Source: CAZGUG01 sp964625335 (GTDB lineage: Bacteria; Bacillota; Clostridia; Ch29). From it: a stretch of 41,023 bases of DNA. This document shows positions 40,734-41,023 of this stretch, one piece after another. The notes below the pieces were generated by a model. The model was not told the DNA's origin and did no database searches. It worked only from the letters and a program-made list of their open reading frames with translations. The position numbers were made by a program, and so were the translations under genes. Numbering within the stretch: position 1 is the stretch's first letter; each line of letters begins with the position of its first letter. The stretch spans positions 1 through 41,023 of the forward strand of contig CAZVBE010000020.1 of assembly GCA_964625335.1 (NCBI GenBank). Reading direction: 5' to 3'.

Positions 40734-41023
40734 CTTTAACACTCCCTACAAGCCTTATATATTATATTATTAAGCAACTACATATAACGTGATAAATAAT
40801 TTACACAACCGTCATCCCGCACAAAGCGGATGACACATATTATGTAACTTAATTAACACTTAATATATAATTTAAAGGAGACAGGTTACAGAATCTTACC
40901 TCAATTTATTGTTACCATAAACCATCTTTGGTGTAAACCTCTGTTCATTATTAACCCCCGAGTATACTTTAGTACGCTCTCGAAAACTTAAAGAGCTTTA
41001 TTTATATGCATTTCAAGGCTCAA
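40734..41023. other. Terminal non-coding stretch with a small palindrome
   Basis: I see no gene. GTCATCC (40811-40817) and GGATGAC (40828-40834) form a short hairpin with CGCACAAAGC between them. Its ends match those of the repeat at 28119-28195. AAAGGAGA at 40874 has no start codon at usable distance. Confidence 0.45.
40811..40834. repeat. GTCATCC/GGATGAC palindrome
   Basis: Seven-base perfect arms extend to GTCATCCCGC and GCGGATGAC with one bulge. The ends are the same as those of the larger element at 28119-28195, so it may be a short relative of that family. Confidence 0.55.

Overview
The window looks like a chromosomal segment of an endospore-forming low- to mid-GC member of the Firmicutes, most likely class Clostridia. 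The evidence is a Spo0E-like phosphatase (10601-10810), a YhcN/YlaJ-type spore lipoprotein (12140-12652), a DUF5665 protein, a DUF2089 plus SHOCT-like pair, CgeB-like glycosyltransferases, strong purine-rich ribosome binding sites, and frequent TTG start codons. I see no phage, IS element, CRISPR array, rRNA or tRNA. Species cannot be named from this.

Region by region. (1) 1-8261 is a metal and efflux block: a CadC-type ArsR regulator with its own promoter and dyad operator, a Cd/Zn/Pb-type P1B-ATPase, a MATE exporter, a lipoprotein, a cysteine-synthase-like PLP enzyme, a CDF cation exporter and an Fsr-like MFS transporter. (2) 8510-13579 holds a DUF2089/SHOCT-like regulatory pair with an inverted repeat over its promoter, a DMT transporter, Spo0E-like phosphatase, glycerate kinase, spore lipoprotein, DUF5665 protein and a small four-helix 'holin-family' membrane protein. 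(3) 13680-16765 (minus strand) is a corrinoid ABC importer (binding protein, permease, ATPase) behind a cobalamin riboswitch. (4) 16983-22390 carries an alanine racemase homologue with an altered PLP motif, ATP-type PEP carboxykinase, and a PhoR/PhoP-type two-component pair. (5) 22521-26995 is argC-argJ-argB-argD under a promoter covered by two tandem ARG-box-like sites. ArgJ recycles acetyl groups, so the cluster takes glutamate to N-acetylornithine and on to ornithine. argF, argG and argH are not here. (6) 28324-37140 (minus strand) is a surface-glycan locus with five glycosyltransferases: two GT-B enzymes at the ends, two tandem CgeB-like paralogues and a GT-D-fold enzyme. It also has three enzymes matching the WbpE/WbpB/WbpD steps toward a 2,3-diacetamido uronic-acid nucleotide sugar, and an unusual signal-peptide-less trypsin-fold protease translationally coupled to a glycosyltransferase. 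(7) 37305-40733 holds a secreted CAP-domain protein, a cysteine-containing beta-rich protein, a beta-propeller-like protein with a long C-terminal coiled coil, and a divergent DUF3343 protein.

The most interesting part is 28324-40733. Spore-associated glycosyltransferase families, an N-acetylated amino-sugar pathway, a serine protease and several unassigned structural proteins sit together. A reasonable but unproven reading is a spore- or cell-surface glycan/glycoprotein system. Imperfect palindromic repeats of at least two families are scattered between genes. One of them lies between the riboswitch terminator and the start of the binding-protein gene.
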